NCBI RefSeq assembly: GCF_039978735.1
Contig: NZ_JBDWAS010000057.1
Location: 57,015-121,014, forward strand
Reading direction: 5' to 3'
DNA from: Maricaulis sp039978735
Lineage (GTDB): Bacteria > Pseudomonadota > Alphaproteobacteria > Caulobacterales > Maricaulaceae
Length of the DNA stretch: 64,000 nt
Positions 61,388 to 64,000 of this stretch are shown in pieces. The notes beneath the pieces were generated by a model. It saw nothing but the letters and a program-made list of their open reading frames with translations. It did no database searches and was not told where the DNA came from. The position numbers and the translations under genes are program-made. Within the stretch, counting starts at the first letter, position 1; each line of letters begins with the position of its first letter.

Positions 61388-62721
61388 TTCGGCGCCTCGA
61401 GCGTGGGCGGCAGGGAAAACGCCTTTTGCACCACAGCGTCGATACCGGTCAGGCTGACATCCTCACCGCGCCAGAACACGGTCCACTCGTCATGGCGTAC
61501 CGCGCCGTCGCATTCGTCAAAGTAGAAGCCGTTTACCGGATTGCTGGTCCGCGACCGCCAGATCAGGCGCGGCGCATACTCGACCAGCCGGTGCCAGACC
61601 GCCCGGCCCAGCCCCTCACCGCGCGCATCGTCGAGCACGGCGAACTTGTCCAGATAGATCCAGTCGTCCAGGCGGGTCGTGATGGCCGCGGCGCGATAGC
61701 TGTCGGTCACGAAGGCCTGGTCGATCACAAGACTGTCCCAGTAACCCGCGATCGGCGGACGGCCGAACGCCTTGGTCACCAGCGTGTCTAGCTTGGCCAG
61801 ATCGAGTGCGTCCTTCGAGGCGGCCGCCTTGATGCGCTCGCCGCGGCGGATCAGCGTTCCCGCACCGGCATGGGTGAAAAGCTCGCGGGCCAGCTCGGCC
61901 GGGCGCGTGATCGACACCGAGGATGACAGCGGCAAGTCGTCAAGCAGGCGCTTGATCTCCTCCAGCTTCAACCGCATGCCGCCATTGACCCAGTCGGCTT
62001 CCATCAGCTCGGCGAAGTCGGTCGCCAGGTTGATGGAGGACAGGATATCGCCGCCCTCGTCGAGCAGCCCGCCCGTCCCCGTGAGGAAGACGACCTTGTA
62101 GGGCTGCAGCGCATGTACCAGGGCACGCACCGCGGTATCGGCATTGACGTTGACGAGACACCCGTCAGCCGTCTCCCCCAGACAGGCCAGGATCGAGGCC
62201 TGTCCGGCCCGGGCCGCCGCGGCCACCAGGTCCAGCCGGACCCGGCTTGGCTCGCCGACCCGCCCGAGGGTCTTCTCGTCGACCAGTTCGGCCTCGAACA
62301 CACCGCGCGGGATTGCCGCTGCCCGCCCGCCGGCGGCACGGATCGCATCCACCAGGGCGAGGTTGGCTTCAGTCAGCGTGTCGCGGATGATCGGGATGGC
62401 CGGTTCACGCGTGACGCGCAGGCCATTGATCCGTTCAGTGGGGATCCCCGCCGCGTCCAGCGCCGCATCCAGCTGCGGCCCGCCGCCATGCACCACGACC
62501 GGCGTCAGGCCAACGGTCTGCAGGAAGGCGAGCGCCGAGGCGAGCCCGTCCAGATCGTCCTGGATGACCGCACCGCCGACCTTGATGACGGCAAAGCGTT
62601 CCTGGTCGACGCCGGAGAAGCGGTGCAGGTATTCGCGGATCTCCTTGCCGTCGCGCATGTGCGACAGCAATTGCACGATGGTCTGGCGAACCGGCGGCTG
62701 GGCCGCGTCCTTGCCGCTCAT
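61384..62721 (-). CDS. argB: Bifunctional N-acetylglutamate kinase/synthase (NAGS/K)
   Basis: 445 residues. The N-terminal amino-acid-kinase domain (about 40-290: VIKVGGAVIQDDLDG, VVVHGGGPQLD, INGLRVT, CLVNVNADTAVRAL, FLTGTGGLLDEGG) is fused to a C-terminal GNAT domain (about 300-440: YRAAAITTRLDDWIYLDKFAVLDDARGEGLGRAVWHRLV). This is the NAGS/K type described from Maricaulis maris and Xanthomonas, which both acetylates glutamate and phosphorylates the product, and resembles vertebrate NAGS. Overlaps argC and argF' by four bases each. Confidence 0.95.
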   Translation of the reverse strand: MSGKDAAQPPVRQTIVQLLSHMRDGKEIREYLHRFSGVDQERFAVIKVGGAVIQDDLDGLASALAFLQTVGLTPVVVHGGGPQLDAALDAAGIPTERINGLRVTREPAIPIIRDTLTEANLALVDAIRAAGGRAAAIPRGVFEAELVDEKTLGRVGEPSRVRLDLVAAAARAGQASILACLGETADGCLVNVNADTAVRALVHALQPYKVVFLTGTGGLLDEGGDILSSINLATDFAELMEADWVNGGMRLKLEEIKRLLDDLPLSSSVSITRPAELARELFTHAGAGTLIRRGERIKAAASKDALDLAKLDTLVTKAFGRPPIAGYWDSLVIDQAFVTDSYRAAAITTRLDDWIYLDKFAVLDDARGEGLGRAVWHRLVEYAPRLIWRSRTSNPVNGFYFDECDGAVRHDEWTVFWRGEDVSLTGIDAVVQKAFSLPPTLEAPK

Positions 62722-63728
62722 TCCGCCCCCCCTTGCAGGGCGAGGGCTTCCATGACGGCCTTCTGGACGTGCAGCCGGTTTTCCGCCTCGTCGATCCCCA
62801 TGAAGGCATCGCTGTCGACCACGGCATCGGCGATCTTCACATTGCGGCGCATCGGCAGGCAGTGTGAAACAACGGCATTATTGGTCAGCGCCATCTTTTC
62901 CGGCGTGATCATGAAATCGGCACCCTTCGCCCGGAACGGCGCTTCCTCGCCCCAATTGCCGTAGAAGGGCAGCGCGCCCCAGCTCTTGGCATAGACGACA
63001 TCGGCACCGGTATAGGCCGCCTCGACATCGGTGGTCAGCGTTACCGACCCGCCGCCTTCAGCCGTGAAGCGTTCCGCAGCCGACATGTAGCGCTCGTCGA
63101 GACGGTAGACCTCATCCGGCACCAGGATGCGGACATTCGCGCCGAATTTCGATGCGATCAGCAGCGAGGAATTGGCCACGGCCGTATTCAGCGGTTTCGG
63201 ATGCGGCACCCAGGTCAAAAGATAATTCTTGCCCGCCACCGGACCGGAGCGCTCCTGCAGGGCCAGCATGTGGGCCAGTTCCTGACAGGGGTGGACGATG
63301 GTCTCCATATTGATGACCGGCACCGTCGCATGTTTCGCGAAAGCGGAGATCATCGGGTCCTCGCGCTCGGCCTGCCAGTCCTTGAATTCGGGGAAGCAGC
63401 GGATGGCGATCAGGTCGACATAGCGCGACAGAACGCGCGCGGCCTCGCGCACATGCTCTTCCTCGGCACCGTCCATGATGGCCCCGTCGCCGAACTCCAT
63501 CGGCCAGGTCGCGCCCTTGGCGTCGAGTACGATGGCATGGCCGCCCAGCTGGTGCGCGCCGATGTCGAAACTCGATCGTGTTCGCAGCGAGGGATTGAAG
63601 AAGACCAGCGCAATCGACTTGCCCTCCAGCGATCGGCTTTTCACGCCCGACTTGAAGGCGGCTGCTCGGTCGAGCAGGCCCTGAAGTTCGTTGCGGGACC
63701 AATCTTCGGTGGACAGGAAATGGCGCAT
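62718..63728 (-). CDS. argF': N-acetylornithine carbamoyltransferase
   Basis: 336 residues. Unlike ornithine carbamoyltransferase, it matches the Xanthomonas AOTCase throughout: HFLSTEDWSRNELQGLL, ALVFFNPSLRTRSSFD (carbamoyl phosphate), the MDGAEEEHVREAARVL stretch with the Glu that sets acetyl- over succinyl-ornithine, MIVHPCQELAH-like METIVHPCQELAHML, and KSWGALPFYGNW, SHCLPMRRN. It makes N-acetylcitrulline. GAGGA lies five bases before ATG 63728. First gene of the arginine operon. Confidence 0.95.
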   Translation of the reverse strand: MRHFLSTEDWSRNELQGLLDRAAAFKSGVKSRSLEGKSIALVFFNPSLRTRSSFDIGAHQLGGHAIVLDAKGATWPMEFGDGAIMDGAEEEHVREAARVLSRYVDLIAIRCFPEFKDWQAEREDPMISAFAKHATVPVINMETIVHPCQELAHMLALQERSGPVAGKNYLLTWVPHPKPLNTAVANSSLLIASKFGANVRILVPDEVYRLDERYMSAAERFTAEGGGSVTLTTDVEAAYTGADVVYAKSWGALPFYGNWGEEAPFRAKGADFMITPEKMALTNNAVVSHCLPMRRNVKIADAVVDSDAFMGIDEAENRLHVQKAVMEALALQGGAE

Positions 63729-63749
63729 GGGATCCTCGTGCGAGCCCGT

Positions 63750-63792
63750 AAAAGACAATCCCCCGGCCATAAGACCGGGGGGTGGCATTGTC
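63750..63792 (-). promoter_or_regulatory. Terminator-like hairpin in the leader of the arginine operon
   Basis: On the minus strand GACAAT pairs with ATTGTC and CCCCCGG with CCGGGGG inside it, with a five-base bulge, then TTTT (63753-63750). It ends 22 bases before the argF' start. It could attenuate the operon or stop read-through from the adjacent transposase gene. Confidence 0.45.
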
Positions 63793-63862
63793 CATAGGTT
63801 CTCAAGGCACAATACAGGCCCGGCGCGCCATGTTGCAGTGGCGCCCGGCCTGCATAATACGC

Positions 63863-64000
63863 CTAGGCCGCGGACTCAATTGCGCGCATCCAGATCCTTG
63901 CTGAAGCGAGAGCGATTGCGGCGAGGAAGTTGGCGGCATGCTTGTCGAAGCGCGTTGCGATCCGCCTGAACTGCTTGAGTTTGCAGAAGAAACGTTCGAC
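63863..64000 (-). mobile_element. IS5-family transposase, C-terminal end (continues beyond window)
   Basis: The last 45 codons and TAG of a leftward gene. The peptide VERFFCKLKQFRRIATRFDK and then HAANFLAAIALASARIW is the typical DDE transposase C-terminus of IS5 (IS427-like) elements, including the catalytic Glu of the ERFF motif. Element end and inverted repeat should lie near 63800-63860, but I cannot fix them with only one end in view. Confidence 0.8.

Overview
This is a GC-rich (roughly 63-66 % by eye), densely coded chromosomal segment of an alphaproteobacterium, most likely of the Maricaulis/Oceanicaulis (Maricaulales) type. The evidence is the tol-pal-cpoB-tilS-ftsH run next to ybgC and ruvCAB, the alphaproteobacterial DUF4164-zapA-ygfA neighbourhood, a methionine synthase split into two genes, and above all a fused acetylglutamate kinase/synthase (a form known from Maricaulis maris and Xanthomonas) next to a Xanthomonas-type N-acetylornithine carbamoyltransferase. 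No rRNA, tRNA, CRISPR array or prophage was seen. The only mobile element is the 3' end of an IS5-type transposase gene at the right edge.

Layout. 1-4020: accessory genes: a serine hydrolase cut by the left edge, with a DUF2975/XRE regulator pair behind a distinctive AT-rich double-dyad promoter; a small monooxygenase; a CueR-type regulator divergent from a DUF4396 membrane protein; and a lipoprotein. 4061-13924: ftsH, tilS, cpoB, pal, tolB, tolA, tolR, tolQ, a SnoaL-like gene and ybgC, all read leftward (cell-envelope constriction, proteostasis, tRNA modification). 14005-18803: a hybrid histidine kinase, then ruvB, a metallo-beta-lactamase-fold gene and ruvA, ruvC (Holliday-junction resolution). 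18804-22750: an unusual rightward cluster of two tandem Tat-exported proteins built of ~20-residue repeats, a JmjC/cupin oxygenase and a strictosidine-synthase-like beta-propeller. 22774-31000: tkt, pgi, an AGE-family epimerase, yebC, a mannose-1-phosphate guanylyltransferase, a small unknown gene and a ymdB-like phosphodiesterase. 31095-36047: a glycan-decoration cassette (GtrB-like transferase, hexapeptide acyltransferase, GtrA flippase, a polytopic GT-C-like protein, a WecE-type aminotransferase). 36120-43707: the activated-methyl cycle, with metF-metH(N)-metH(C) diverging from metK-ahcY around two copies of one ATAAAG-N4-CTTTAT operator. 43774-45376: ygfA, a probable 6S RNA, zapA and a DUF4164 gene. 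45493-52110: mixed genes including a GT2 glycosyltransferase, cysQ, a chemotaxis receptor, marC and a YjhX-type gene. 52118-55187: the agmatine-to-putrescine pathway (aguA, aguB) with a serine hydrolase between. 55294-60461: an Oar-like TonB-dependent receptor and a GT39 glycosyltransferase. 60458-63728: the acetylated arginine pathway (argF', argB/A fusion, argC) with overlapping stop/start codons.

The strongest candidate for something undescribed is the 19209-21474 cluster: two Tat substrates made of repeats of the type (I/V)TDSDTGxYADPxGxGRGG, followed by an Fe(II)/2-oxoglutarate-type JmjC protein that could hydroxylate them in the cytosol before folded export. A second good observation is a 45-bp palindromic element, present three times with compensatory changes in its stems, each time between convergent genes.
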